From positions 2,336,977-2,400,976 of the forward strand of contig CAUJGJ010000242.1 in assembly GCA_963170055.1 (NCBI GenBank): a DNA stretch of 64,000 bases, given 5' to 3'. Of the stretch, positions 24,245-38,300 are shown in pieces. How positions within the stretch are numbered: the first letter of the stretch is position 1; the number at the start of each line of letters is the position of its first letter. A program made the position numbers and the translations under genes. The notes under the pieces were generated by a model. It was not told the DNA's origin. It saw only the letters and a program-made list of their open reading frames with translations, and made no database searches. This DNA is from Halisarca cf. caerulea. Its lineage: Eukaryota; Porifera; Demospongiae; Chondrillida; Halisarcidae.

Positions 24245-24309
24245 TAAGACATAGGCACTTGGGCTGTATGGCATATAAAATGCTATACAGCCCTCTCACC
24301 TATGTCTTA
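24245..24309. repeat. Hairpin of about 65 bp
   Basis: taagacatagg pairs with cctatgtctta. Inside it, gggctgtat followed by ggcat pairs with atgc and tatacagccc. This is a strongly folding palindrome in intergenic DNA, either a tiny MITE or a hairpin remnant. Confidence 0.65.
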
Positions 24310-24407
24310 ACTACAGATTGATGTTCAAACAATCCATGCATGGTAGTATTATATAATATCTGACATATTGCAGGTATATACATACTGTATATATGATTTG
24401 TGTGTGT

Positions 24408-24422
24408 GTGCATGTGTGTGTG

Positions 24423-24509
<87 letters not shown>

Positions 24510-24553
24510 TGTGTGTGTATGTGTGCGTGTGTGCGTGTGTGTGTGTGTGTGTT

Positions 24554-24600
<47 letters not shown>
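24408..24600. repeat. (GT)n microsatellite
   Basis: Long GT tract with a terminal GGGT variation. A short CA tract (24648-24666) and a threefold ggggatttgac repeat follow, immediately before the LINE fragment. Confidence 0.9.
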
Positions 24601-24603
<3 letters not shown>

Positions 24604-24689
24604 GGTGGGTGTGTGCATGCATTGAAAATTTACCAATTTCACAAAGACTCACACACACACACACACGGGGATTTGACGGGGATTTGACG

Positions 24690-25531
24690 GGGATTTGGGT
24701 TCTTTACAAGTGGATGGGGGAGAAATTGAGAAGGTTAATTGCTTCATATACCTGGGATCAAATCTATCAAGAGATGGAGACGTCATGTCTGATGTCAGCT
24801 GTAGGATAGAGAAGGCTTCCAGAACTTTTGGGTGTCTTCGAGGTCCCATCTTCAACAACTCAAATATATCGGTAGCTACCAAGAGAGCAGCTTATGAGGT
24901 GGTTGTTCTGTAAGTGTTATTGTAAGGTTCTGAAACCTGGGTGTTGAAGGCTCAACACACAAGAAGGCTCAATGTCTTTCACAATTGCTGTATGAGGACT
25001 ATCCTAGGAATTACCAGATACCAGCAATGGCAGGAGAGACTGACAATGAAGACTCTTGCTGAGAGATTTGGCATGCTTTGGACCATCCCCGACATCATCA
25101 TGGAGCGGAGGTTGAAGTGGTTGGGTCATGTAGGCAGAATGGACTAGGGACGGATGCCAAAGAAGTTGCTGTTTGGACAACTGAGAAAGACAATACCTTG
25201 CCATGGAACCAAAAGGAGATGGAGAGATCTTGCCAGCCAAGACTTGAAGTCCATTGGTGCCAAGGACAACTGGTACCAGACTTGCCAGGACAGAAAAGGC
25301 TGGTTTGATCTTAGTCAAGAATGAGTCAACAAAGTAGCAGCAGAACGTGGAAAGAACACATGTGCAGCAAACGTACTATCTCAAGGAGACAGACATGCCT
25401 GTGAATGTGGTAGAACTTTTCGACGACCAGGTGACCTGACAAGACATCAGCAATTCTGCCTAGAGACAATAGGAAATTTGCCAAAAAGTCCAGGAGGAAG
25501 GGGGGCAAGGGGCCCGCCATCATAGTAAACC
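24690..25531 (+). pseudogene. 3-prime end of a non-LTR retrotransposon (reverse transcriptase C-terminus), decayed
   Basis: One plus-strand frame, interrupted by stops near 24912, 25145 and 25324, encodes the typical C-terminal part of a LINE polyprotein. It holds [24 protein letters not shown], the post-polymerase GSETWVLKAQ with RRLNVFHNCCMRTILGI, then RRLKWLGHVGRMD. A terminal C2H2-type motif CECGRTFRRPGDLTRHQQFC follows. The polymerase core and endonuclease are missing, so the copy is 5-prime truncated at the microsatellite. The terminal zinc-finger-like motif is common in such elements (established knowledge). Exact clade not determined. Confidence 0.75.
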
Positions 25532-25554
25532 TTACTATGGTCAGTTTCAATGTT

Positions 25555-25790
25555 CAAGGTGTGTGTGCATGTGTTTGTGTATGTGTGTGTGTACGTACAT
25601 GCATGCATGAATGCGCGTGTGTGTGTCTGTGTGTAGGATGGTCATAGAGGGCCAAGCTAAGATGCTACTGATTGTGTTTTATGATAGAATCTGAATTGCC
25701 AAATTATTCTAACTAGTCCACCTGTAAACAAAGGCTTTGAAAACAAAGGAATTTTGCACACACTACATACGTAGAAGATCAATTTGGTCA
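25555..25790. repeat. GT-rich stretch plus dispersed repeat shared with 61590-61765
   Basis: After a GT-rich run, aggatggtcatagagggcc through tgaaaacaaaggaattttgcacacac aligns by eye with 61590-61765 next to the broken end of gene 5. It is a dispersed repeat of unknown type, or the tail of an element. Confidence 0.4.
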
Positions 25791-25884
25791 GCTTGATCTA
25801 CCTGCAGATTCTCTGATAAGATTCTACCAAGATTATTAGCCAGACTGTACTTATTTGAAGTAGTTTAGCTGGCTAATTTAGATA

Positions 25885-26310
25885 CTTCGCAGGTAAGTTA
25901 TGGCACAAGTGAGACTAAAGGGGATGTTTCGTGGTTTGACAAGGTATGCAATCAGATCAGACCTCATGTGACCACAATTTAAATACGACTATTATACGTC
26001 ATTACGGGCTATAACTCGTGAGTATTTCAACAGTTTGACCCTGTGAACATGTGCTATTATGTGACAAGACCTAAGGAAACACTCCAGTCCTCATGGATTT
26101 TATGTGAAGAAAGGCTCTACCTAGATACTTAAAACTTTGTCAGATTGTCGCTGAAGGACTGAACTTCAAATTCTAATTCGGGGAAGATTGTTAGTCCATC
26201 TGTTCAGTTTAAGCGTAGCCATTGGTTACTATATTATAGTTAATCTTATTGACCACAAATCCTTGGACATAACAGCCGCGGAATGGATTAGCATTTTCCC
26301 CAAATCAGGC
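25885..26310. repeat. Direct repeat copy 1 of an uncharacterised element
   Basis: The segments caggtaagttatggcacaag, ctacctagatacttaaaac and aaggactgaacttcaaattc recur in the same order and orientation at 27070-27830. They end in both copies with ccttggacataacagccg. No LTR-type ends or coding frames could be established. Confidence 0.45.
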
Positions 26311-27069
26311 ACAGGTGAGACATGTGCACTTTGCGGAAGTTGAGGGGCATTTTGTGGCTTACGAGGAATTTAATACAATGTTCACACCGAGGACAGAGAT
26401 TGTGCATGCAAGTCATGTGTTCCTCCGAATCCACAAAAGTATTCCAAGTGAATTTGTGGTAGCTTCAACGGAATATAGGCTGATAAGTAAGGTTTACCGA
26501 TCGTTATAAACTGAAAACAGCTACAAAAGAAGAACGAAACACGATCTACTACACTAGGCTAAATCTTCTTCGAGGCTCGTGTAATGCTGACATCATATTT
26601 ATCACATGAAACCTTGTGACAATGGCCGAGAAGACAGTGTTCACCAAAGGTTGAACTTCTTTCAGAAAGGCGTTCATGTGAACAAGTGTGTTGCGAAGCC
26701 TTGTTTCTGAATGGGGTTCACCAATGGTAATGACAAAGGTAATTTCTCACCGTTGGAGAATTTTGATCAAGTCTTCCATTCCCAACATGTGCATGGTTTT
26801 GTGGTTAAATTTGTGGACGAAAACAACATTTAAGTGCACATCTCGCAAACGAATTAGGAAGATTCTCCAATGGTCAAAATTTAGATATTCATGTTAGAAG
26901 TGTTTGGACTCCATATGACTACCTTAAACGAGCATTAACATGACTGCCCTTTCCACGGAAACTTATTTATCGATCCAAATCAACTATTGTTTTTCTAGCT
27001 TAACAAAGACAAGATATACAGTTACACCGAGAAATGTTACAGTGAATAGTTGTAATGATGTTTGATATC
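26311..27069. other. Spacer between the two direct repeats, nothing recognised
   Basis: No convincing coding frame. The short plus-strand ORFs resemble no known family. Confidence 0.35.
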
Positions 27070-27830
27070 CTTCCCAGGTAGGTTATGGCAGAATGTTGAC
27101 ACAACACGGACGCTTTGTGGGTTTCACAGTATGAATTTCATTATCGGTGAATTGCGTGGGTTTCTCATGTGACTGTATTGTCATTCTGATGATGACGTCG
27201 ACCTCGTGAGCATGCCTAAAGGACGATCGACAACGACGTGTAAAAATCCTACTCGCAGATTGACGCTCTTACCGCGGAATACTTGGGGTCTTATATACTT
27301 CAACGCTATAGATACTGCAAGAACTCTAGGACTTCTCATCGGTGAGGTAAAAACGCATAACGCTGATCATTGCATGCATGCTTACGTGCGAAGCTTGAGC
27401 AATTGAACGGCAGTGTAGAGAGCTAAAGTGGTTGTTGGAACTACGAAAGTTCTAATTTCCCTCCAAGGCAACCGCAATTACATTAAGCCACGGCTCGCTA
27501 TATTTCTCGCGAGGGTTTTAAGAGTTTGCATGCGTTTTAAGCACGTGATATCATGTGACACAGGCCTAAAGAAGAACTCGCGTCGACAAGGATTTTATGG
27601 CAAAAAAGGCGCGGGTCTAGATCTCTACCTAGATCCTTAAAACTTTGTCAGATTATCTCTAAAGGACTGAACTTCAAATTCCGCCATGGGGAAGATGGTC
27701 GGCCTTTCCGTTCAGCTTATGCGCAGCCAATTGTTGCTGTAGCCGATCTTTTTGTGTCTTTTTGAGCAGAAATCCTTGGACATAACAGCCGTGGAATGGA
27801 GCAGCGTTTTCCCCATGGGCGAAAAGTAAG
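27070..27830. repeat. Direct repeat copy 2 of an uncharacterised element
   Basis: See the copy at 25885-26310. This copy is longer. Shared parts include caggtaggttatggcag, ctacctagatccttaaaac, aaggactgaacttcaaattc and ccttggacataacagccg. Confidence 0.45.
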
Positions 27831-28129
27831 ATTAGGACATGTTCTGTCTTCTGAATACACTTGGGTGTTTTAATTCAGATTTCTTCAACCGCGTCTTTTG
27901 CAATTTTTGCTTATTTTGGTATAGTTTAAATATCGACCATATACAACACGTACAACAGGTTTTGGCTCTTTAAATTGCCAATGCACAAAATGCAAATGTT
28001 CATAATACTATCTAGATGGTTTCTTGAGTCTTTGCGTCTGTAGAAAGAGAAAACAAAGCGTTTTATTAGAGGCATTCGTAAGCGGCAGCCATTTTGTTCT
28101 TTGGCGAAAAGTGCCATAACATACATGCA

Positions 28130-28480
28130 ATGGATGGATTTTCTCCAGCATCCAATAAGTGAATGTTAAATGTAGTATCGGATGGCCAAACTATTGCGGT
28201 GTTCTTTGTAATCTCTCATGTAATAGTTGTATATAATCGCACAATACATACATGATATGCAAAATATAACAAGAAGCAACATGCACCATTATAATCTGAC
28301 ACCAGTAAGATACACAGCATCCATCAGGTTTTTAAGTTACGGTTATTATTATATTCGGAAATGAGATACGTAATTGCATCACAGGGTTATCATTCTAGTC
28401 TATTTTTATAAAGTGTATTATCAAGCAATGTAGTTAGTGTATGGAAGAGGTGCGTATAATGCAGGTGTGACATGTGCACA
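28130..28480 (-). other. 3-prime flank of gene 3, paralogous to 2550-2904
   Basis: Aligned with the gene 1 flank along about 350 bp. The following 28481-29322 has no counterpart beside gene 1 and no recognisable content. Confidence 0.45.
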
Positions 28481-29322
28481 TGTGAGCAGTACCCGAAATG
28501 GCCACGTGCAATGGAAAGTCGGTAGAAATTGATGTAACCCCACTTTTCTACAGTAACATTAATTCAACTATTTAACACTATAACAGTTCACTTAACTTTG
28601 TTCTCACTGCTTGGCAAAGCCGAAAAACGACCACAGATTCGGACTTAAAAAACAGGTTTAGTGCAAAACCCGGTCATGTAAACCACAGTTTTAAGCAGCC
28701 ACACTTTGTCAAGAACCTTCTATCAACAATATGTAAATTTCTACCGTCGGCAAACTTACCATCCCTCTTCATTCCTGAGATGTTCATCGAAATGTTGTTT
28801 AAGACCAAAAGTATAACGGTCACTACTAACCTGTGCATATGTTGGGAATGGGGCATGCTATTAAAATCTCCAACAGTGAAAATTTAGCTTTACCTATCGT
28901 GATCTAACTCCTGCAACATGGTTCCTCCACACAACCGTTTAGATGAGCAGGTTTTTGAAAGAATCCCAGTCATTGAAGATGTCTCTTTTTTGCCGTTTGT
29001 CACAAGGGTATCATGCGATATGATGACTCACCAACCCAATGAAAGTAATCATAGGTGAAATCGTTACTTCTCCAAACATAAACAAATAACCATTAGAACG
29101 TCTTGAAAACACTTCATGTGTAGACTAAATTAATACATGATATGCAATAAAATATTCTTCTGTTTGAGAGCAAGAAGGCCTATACTATACTTACACATGA
29201 CTCAAGAGTGTAAATCAGTAAAACATGGAAAATCTTTAATATTAGATCAAATTCCTTTGTAAACCACACAACACCCCTTTGTTTACTGAAAAGGCACATG
29301 TTATATTTGCAAAATTAATCAC

Positions 29323-32300
29323 TCATTTAATTGTCACTCCTTCGTAAGCTGGGCTTGTTGTCATGGTAACATCAGCATAGTGGGCTTCATCAACCTTTTC
29401 ATAAACAGCATCCACCCTATAGAATCAAATAGATAGTGTTCACATTTCATCTGTATAAGTATATATTAATTGTATAATTTGGTACATAAGACTTGTATGG
29501 ACTTCTGGCATTATTGTACCAAATTTGAATTTGCAGACAAATTTAAAGCACTTAAAGTGGGCGACTGACTTATTTTCGGCTGTAGTATCTGTCTCAGTTA
29601 ATGTAGGTTGTTTCTTCCATTTCCTCAATTTGTAGACTCCACACACTATTCCTAGCACCAGCAATACAGCCACCACACCAATAGCTACCCCTCCAAATAG
29701 CACTCCCACAATCACAGTGTTGTTATTTGCAGGTCTTGGAGCATTCAACAAGGCTAAATAAGGATGGAGAATGAAACAGACACTGTTTTTGTACACAATA
29801 AGATGACACCATGTGCCCCTTACTATTTTCTGTGTCTCCCTTATTCTTCCCATTCTCAGTTGTAACTTGGACTGAAATAATATAGGAAACTTTAGAGTTC
29901 AAACCAGAAATGACTACACTTGAACGTGTAGTGTTGACACTTCCTCTAGAACTACCATCAACTGATTTGTAGGAGACAATGTATAAAGGAAATCCTTTAG
30001 CTTCTGTGTGGGACAGTGGTTGCCAGGATAAGAGGACAGAACCATCAGGATTCCAGCTAGCTCTCACACTGCCAACAGGTTTGGTGGGTACTGTATATTA
30101 TTATATACAAAACATAGTAGGTTAAATTCGGTATAATATGGAATACAGTGGAACCCCTCCTATATTTGTACACTTTGGACCTAAAAGCACTGTTCTGATT
30201 ATCGAGGTGTTCTTATATCAGGGTTTGGAGATGTACTGTGGCTTTTTGTAGTGGAATATTTGGTTTCAGTGGAATGTGTCCACATTAGAGGGGTGTCCCC
30301 AATTCAAGGGGCTGGATTAAAGGGGTTCCACTGCAAGAATTAAATTTTATTCATGCAATCAAGATTCACACATATCAATTCATTATTCGTAATACCTCCT
30401 TCCTTCGAAAACACATCAATTGCTGCTCTTTCCCCTAAACCTTTACTTGTACGAGCTCTAACAGCTACTCTGTATGGAACCTCACTTTCTATAAGGATTG
30501 ATGTACAGTGTGTAAAACTCAATGATCCTGGAAGTATACTTGCTATGTGAAATTTATAACTCACGAAGTCCATTCAGTGCAGCTGATTCAGTGGTTGCAC
30601 TCAATACTGTTTCAACCCCACCAATAGGACCATAGGTAACTTCATAGCCTAGAATTCTACCATTGGAGTTGAGTGGTCTTTGCCAGGTGATTCGAACACT
30701 TCCATTTGACATTGGCACCGACATGAGGCTTGCAACTGGTCCAGGAACTGTGACACAAGAATATAAAGCTAACAATATGTTCATTTATTTCTTAGTATAA
30801 TATTAAATCTAACTAAACAGTAATCTTGTAAAGGTAACCTATTGTAGATAAAAGAAATTATAGGATGGCCTCTCCAGAATATTAATTGATTTTACATGAA
30901 CACATCATTTGCAATTAACTTTCAAGTAGGCAACTAAAATGTGCATGTACTCACGGTCATCAGAAGTGCTGATCAGTGATCCTGTACTAAATGGTCCAGT
31001 CCCATTCACAGTAGAGGCAGCCACTCTCACTGTATACTCTGTTCCTGGACTCAATCCTGTGATGTTGTAGGTGATGAGCTCTGGAGTGCTGAAGGTGGGA
31101 TTTGGTGAAGGAACAGTGACATTTCCAATGTTTGGAGATACCTCAACCATATAGTTGGTAATGATTCCATTCCTACCACCAGCTAAGGGTATGTCCCAAG
31201 CCACATGGATCCAAGTAGATCCCTTATTCACACTTCTTACATTTCGAGGTTGCCCATCCGGAACTGTAGGGAATTATGAGATTCGAAGAAATGTCATGAG
31301 ATATCCATTCATTTGTGACACAAAAGAGAATTGGTTATTAACTAAACATGCATGGGCTAACCATCACTGTACGTCCTAGCAGTACCAGTCACAGGTACAC
31401 TCAGTCCTGCTCTGTTACCAGCTTGTACTGATATGGTGTACTCTTCATATGGATGAAGACCAGTGAGGGTCAGAGTAGTGGATGTAGTAGATCTACTCAT
31501 TCCAGTGTAGTTGACATGGTAGGTGAGAGGTAGCCGGTCACTGTTTAGAGGTGGAGTCCACTGTACTTTGATGGATGCTGAGGACAGGGTTGTGAGAGTA
31601 ACCTGTGGAGCTGAATGGTGAGGAGTATGTGATCAATGATATAAAAGCATGCCCGAAATTAATGGCATGTATACAACGATTACCTTCTGGTGTAGTAAAG
31701 CCTTCAAAATCAGAGTTATTTACCACACCAAGTGTGTTCCTTGCAGAGATCTTGAATGTGTACGCAGTGTTGGAGTCCAGACCAGTCACCGTGTACAGTG
31801 ACTGTCTAGTTGTGATAGCCTGCACTCCAGTACTAGTACTCAGCCCAGTCTTCATGTAGTAGATGATGTAGTCCTCAGCTCCACTGCTGGTCCATGTTAC
31901 TTCTATGCTGTTTTGTGTAGGGCTAATTCCTGTCACAACTGTTGTAGTTGGAACTAGTAAAAGGATGTATATCATGTATGAAATCAATGATATAACCACA
32001 TAACTTGGCATTGCACTAGCTACCAATCAATCTCCGGTACTGTTATAAGTTATTAATTTAAAATGTTGCCAAATGTGGCCTTTCTTCAAAATTGTAAGAA
32101 GGTGAAAATACAAAGCTGAAGGATAAAACCCCTTCTTAAACCCGCCTTTGTTACAGAGATAAACTGTTGCTTGCTGTTATTTAAATTCTCCTTTCTTCTA
32201 GCAGCCATTCATATTTGCCTTCTTCCTGTTGCATATATAGCGAAATTGTATAGGGGATACCACAGCCCCTAAAAAGAACATGCATTATAAAATGACATAA

Positions 32301-35300
32301 CACAATGATTATACTTAACAGGTTATTTTTTATAGTTGCCAATTATTTTTTATGAGTATCCAAAATGCAGTTGTTTTTGAGACAAAAACAAGGTAAGGGT
32401 AACAAATTAGTTACCCTTACCAGTAGGGGTAACAAATTAGTTACCTCTACAGCTCAGCCAATAGCAATAATACATTCAAATATGCTACATTTCTGGGTCC
32501 CTGGTTTGTTATTGGTATATCAAAGAAAAAACTGCAGCTGAATTGATGTAATCCTGGCACCCTCATGTTTTGCCTTGCTTAATATATATCCCATTTCTGC
32601 TTCAAAATCTGAGTAGCTCCAATAAAATGCCCAAGATTTAGCACAATAACAAACTTTGTTTACAAATTCTCCAGAATTGTTATGAAAACAGTGAAAAAGC
32701 CAGACACAGTGGAGACTAGCTTAAAAATAATTGGCCAGTATAAAAATTAACCTGTTACTTTAATTATTCCACGATGACGTCATACATCAAAGGGATCACC
32801 TTGGCAGTAAATTGTTTACTGCCCAAAAGTTAGGCAGTAACTTGTATAAGCGCCTACCCTAATATAGATTGGGGTTAACACATTAGTAGTAACAGTCATA
32901 TATAACGCCAGGAAAATGAGGTCAACTTTACCCTTTCCCTTGGTACCCGACGGATATCTAAACAGTCTAACTGTTCTGAACACAAGAGACAGTGATTTTT
33001 GAATCGTAGGAGCGAATAAGTTCTTAGTGTTTCAAAATCGATTTACTTGGAAGAAAGCTCCAGTTGGATTACTTAAAAGAAACAATTTTACAGATAAGGA
33101 TCTCTCCACTTGTCTTGTAATGTGTGTGTGCTTCCTAGTGAAAAGCCTATAGATATATTGACAGCACTTCGCTACAACTTATCATAGGCAGAATGATAGC
33201 TTGTCCCAGCCTTCGGCGATTAACCAGTTACAGTCAGACTTCACTTATCCACACACATCCGTTCTGAATGAAATTGCACATAAAGTGAGGGAACTGGATT
33301 AATGAGGGAGCAGTAGTATAGTGTAGAGTAGGATTATTGCAGATTTGTTCCAGTAACAACTACTGTGGAAGGTGAGGGAACTGGATGTCTGAGGTGCAGA
33401 TAAGTGAGATCTCACTGTACTACAGTTTTAGTGGGGCGTAACGTGTTAACTGACCTCACCCTCGGGCACTTTTAGGGTGAGAACAGCAAACACCTTATGC
33501 CACACTAAAACTGTAGTAACTAGTACTTACAGTTGATAATATAATGAAATATAATAAGCTCACGAGGAGGAGGGACATCTGCGATATAAAAATGATTATT
33601 AGTAATTGTGTAATAATTAACAAATTCAGCGTGCATGTGTTGTCTAACTTATGCCAATTATGTAATCTAATAATACTTTTATTGTAGGTCTAGAATTGTA
33701 GAGAAGATTGAGCAGTGCCAAATTAATTAGCTTTACACACTATTAAAGTAACGGTATAGGCATAGGGTGAGTAATTATGATATGAAATTAACCTTCAGAC
33801 ATAACACTAATTCATTTACTTTCCACAATTTGAAATTCAGGTTGCGTGGAAGTGGCGAATGCTTAACATAACATCACTTTGATAAATTTACTTATGTGCA
33901 TGTTCGATAACTATCATGTAGGATTCAATTTAAACTTGTACTTACAGTCAAAAGTTCTCTGCTGTCTTCTGTCACTGTATTGTCCTCGTCCACCTGATGA
34001 CACAGCTCCCACCCAGATGTAGTAGGTTGTTCCTCTACTAAGTGGACCCAGTGTGGTAGATGTACCAGTGATTCCACTAGTACCACAGTTAGCATTAGAT
34101 GGAGGCTCAGACTGTGTTCCGCTAGTTGTACTGTAACATACAGTGTAGGTGATACCACTTCCACTGACTGCGCTCCATGACACTCTTAAAGCTGGAGATG
34201 AACCTTGTACAGTTCTAGTGGCAGTGGCATCTCTGACCTTGGAGGGTGGTGGTGGTGTACTTGTGGGAGCTGAAGGAACGACAAGAAGTGATTCTATATA
34301 TAATAATCATTAGCAACAGTCATGGAACTGAGTAATGTAATACAATATAATTACATTTTAACTTGACAATGTAACAATTATGATACAAAAATAGAGATCT
34401 TTTGAAATCGCAATTAGTACTTCAGAACGAATAATTTTACTTGTCTCGTACGTATCTGGTGACTATATCCATAATAATTAGCTTTTGCTACTTGTAATAA
34501 GATGTGCCATGGGTACGGGGAACATTTTCGTTGTCGTAGATGCAAGGAAGCACGCACGTAGCTCGCTACTCCTTTCTTTCACCAGGGAAGCATTTCAGAA
34601 CAGTCAGGCATCAATACTTGTCACTTTTCGGACGCATGGCATAAATTTCGCAAGCAACAAATTATCGTGCTTGATTTTAAACTTTTGGCAAACTTTCTTT
34701 ACTCACAAAACTTTTTTGGTATTTCGGCCATTACTTTCAGTCTTATATGCTTCAGAAACAACTGTAATGTGGAATACCTTGCTAAAATTTATTACTTATC
34801 GGGGGAAAGAGCACTCTTATGCGTGTCACTGGTGACCAACTGCTCACTCATAAAAACAAACTCAAATTTTCCTGTGTGACAAGTCATTCCGGCCAATCAT
34901 GAGTAAGCTCTCATGATTGGCCAAAATTATGAGGTGCAGAAAGTCCCTATTATTATATAATAAGGTACTAGTTAGACCTGTCATGTCAAATCTTGTCCCC
35001 TAAAAGTTGTCTCCTATTCTATTGACAGCATAATTGAAAGATGTGTACCACACATAGGTAGACTTAGATAAATGCTGCAATTTGAGAGACAAACCAGTAA
35101 CCATTACAACATTATGATGATATACTGCAACAACAAACTCTTGTGCAATCCTTGAAATGACAAAGAGTTCTAGCCACCCCATGTTTGCGGGCATAATGGG
35201 CGATATCCAATGTGTCCGTCTGTGACGATTTCTCATGAATAACATTATATACTTGCTTCTTATTCTGCTCCCTCTAGACATATTATGTATTCGGTTATGA

Positions 35301-38300
35301 AGTAGATGCACAAGTAATGTCCCAAAAAGATCAAAAGCAAATCACGTTTCTAATGGGACTAAACTACGTCAGCATCATTGGTGCTAAAAGACCTACACAG
35401 CTTGTGTTATGCCATATGTGTTGAACAACTTAGCCCAATAGCAAACCATAAGTCTCCCTTTTCACTTATTATCTACTGCATTGATGGTTCATAAATCAAA
35501 TGGGACATGAAATATTTGTACATGGTTGGGATGACTTGCGAAAGCATGAGAATGAAACCAAATTCTAAATTTTCTATATATACCTTGACATTACAGAATA
35601 TACAGTCAATAAACCTTAAATTATGTTGCTCTATACACTCTGCATGCAGAAAGTCTTACATTGAAAATGTTACGTTTAGTTTTATATTTACGTGGAGAAT
35701 TTTTAAAACACGGAGATGTTGCAACTTACTGAGGAATACTGACAGAGTTGGTAAGCCATTTGCTGACCGCAGCCTACATTCATATTCTCCACTGTCTGTT
35801 GACTGGAAAGACTCAAAATGCAATGATATTGCATGACCTCCAGTGTTTGTTGCATACACATCTGGTGTACTTCCCGTTTTGGTATATTCCCCATATCTTG
35901 ATATTGAACTGTCATCACGTACCCTGTACCAATCTTTGACTAAGTTTGTTTCAGAGCACACAATGTCATATGTTTTTGATGGAGTTATTGTGAGAGTGGC
36001 TCCATTCTCCAGATCCACTTCACCTTCTGAGGCATCATTAGTGTATAGTCTTGGTTCAACAACTGAGTAGAAGTGAGGTATATATGCCATACATTACATT
36101 TTACATTTCAAATATAGGAACTTGACTTAAAGATTCAATTTTTATATGTAGTGCTAGTGAAGAAGCAAGTACATACTACACTATTACTGCACGTGTACAT
36201 TAATATTATGAAACACAATATTACTAGAGCTTAGATCATAATATTGCCAGTGAGAAGGATTATAAAGGAATATATAATATGCATGGAAACCATGCATAAA
36301 GAAGGAATTATAGGTATTAGACTACCTTTTGTCTGCATGTGACATAACATATAACATGAGATAATGAAAAATTATAATGCGTAGTTATTCGTATTGACAC
36401 TTTAAATAGCATTTTAACCATCAATGATACAGATTAATCTACAATATACAGCTTTCATAGTTGCAATGTACTGAACCCAATAATTATGAGGTATCATATT
36501 CCCCAATAAAAACTAATGGACAGTAACAGTTATTTCGTTTTGTTTGCTAAATTTTGTCAGGTAACACCAATCACATGCTCATACTATACAGACCAGCGGA
36601 AATTCTTTCAGCTGTGACAACAAACGGCAGGACATTTTAGTCCATAAAAGATAATCTGTCAACGTTTCAAGCACATGTTACACATGTAAGACATGCCCAG
36701 ATTTGTCATGATAGCGCTTCCCTGTTTGCATAGTGATAAAATGCTATTTTTCGACACCTTTAAGTTATTAGTCACACATTTATTTCATGATTTAGGTTGA
36801 TATTCGGGCATATACGAATACCAAATCCGCGTTTAGTGATGTTTTCTGTCGTCACGTTTAACTCAGTCATATATATACTGGCCTGTGACCTATCTAGATG
36901 TCCTTCAGAATTCTGATGGGTTTACAGGTGCCAACTTCAAGCCATTCATAGTATACAACTTTTCTATGCCGGGGCAAAAGAACCTTTACTCCTGTCAAGC
37001 AGTTACAACAACTTGAATTTTGCTTATTGAGGGTCATTTTTACAGATCTCGGCTGTGGAGTGGAATTGTCATTGCTTCCGTATGTGAAAGTTAGTAAATG
37101 TTTTGCTATAGCGATTTATGTGAAAAAGTAGTCTTACAAGCATTCCTCCATGATACGCTGAAAGTGTTTCGTTTTTGGTAGGTGTTAGGATAACCTTACG
37201 AACTTCTTCGTGAACTAACCAGATCTTTTAAATGGAATTCTTGAAATGTTTATGCCTCTACCTAAATGTTAAGCCCTCGTTTGACGCTCTCTGAAGCATC
37301 TACAAGATTAGAACAAAGGCTGTTTAATATGACCGAAATTTTCACACCTCCTAATTAGCACGGACATGTCCCACATGCGTAGACGTTTTGATCTCCGTTA
37401 TGCGTTTTAAACTTTCTTATGCAAGAAAGCTCTTCTCAAGCCCTTGGTCACATGACACCACGGCTAATTCATACATGTTCATATGTGGAGGCAAGCTTGA
37501 GCTTTTGAAGCTCTATCACTTTCAGATCTGCCCGTTCACAGTTTACTACGATCCATTGCTAACATGGTTGGCCAGAACCCTTTTTATTGATAGTACAACG
37601 ATTTAAATCTTGAATACTAGGAAGGTGGTCACATGGCAAAAATGTGATAATTTGTATTTAGCATGACAATTTAATCGCATACCTGTCAAAACCACAATAC
37701 GTCCCTTGCAACCATGAATCTGCCATAACTTACCTATGTGTATAAAATTGATATAAGTGCACTCCTACTTGTGAATCAAGTTAATATCGCAAGTCATGAA
37801 ATTTTGGCTAGCCTCATTTAGTGGGACACATAAATTTTTGTAAATGAAAATAGCAGTCTCTCATTGGATATTGCACAACTGTCACAATAGTTCCTCTCTT
37901 GTTTCGCAAGCATTTTCCTCTTTTAATGAACAAAAGTGAGTGTCATTTATCCTATAGCTATAGTTAGTACTTATTTCTCTCAGGAGTGAACCGGCAAGAT
38001 GAAGAACAGGTGAACTGTAGTCCTCTCTACAGTTCTTTGTCTTTGTTAACGTCATGGAAACTGCAAAACTATTGGCATATATCCTTACACAGCCACGTTC
38101 CCTAAACTTAACAAAGCAAACCCAAGGAATAGTCAAACTAAGGACCTAAGCAAAGTATGTTGCATAATTAATCCTTGTATACAAAAAAAATAATTATTGT
38201 GGATGACTAATTTTGTGGATCCTTTCGAACTACAAAAACTACGAAATTTATTAGCAGCGAAAGTTTCCCGGTGTATGATATTTGAAATAGCATACCATCG

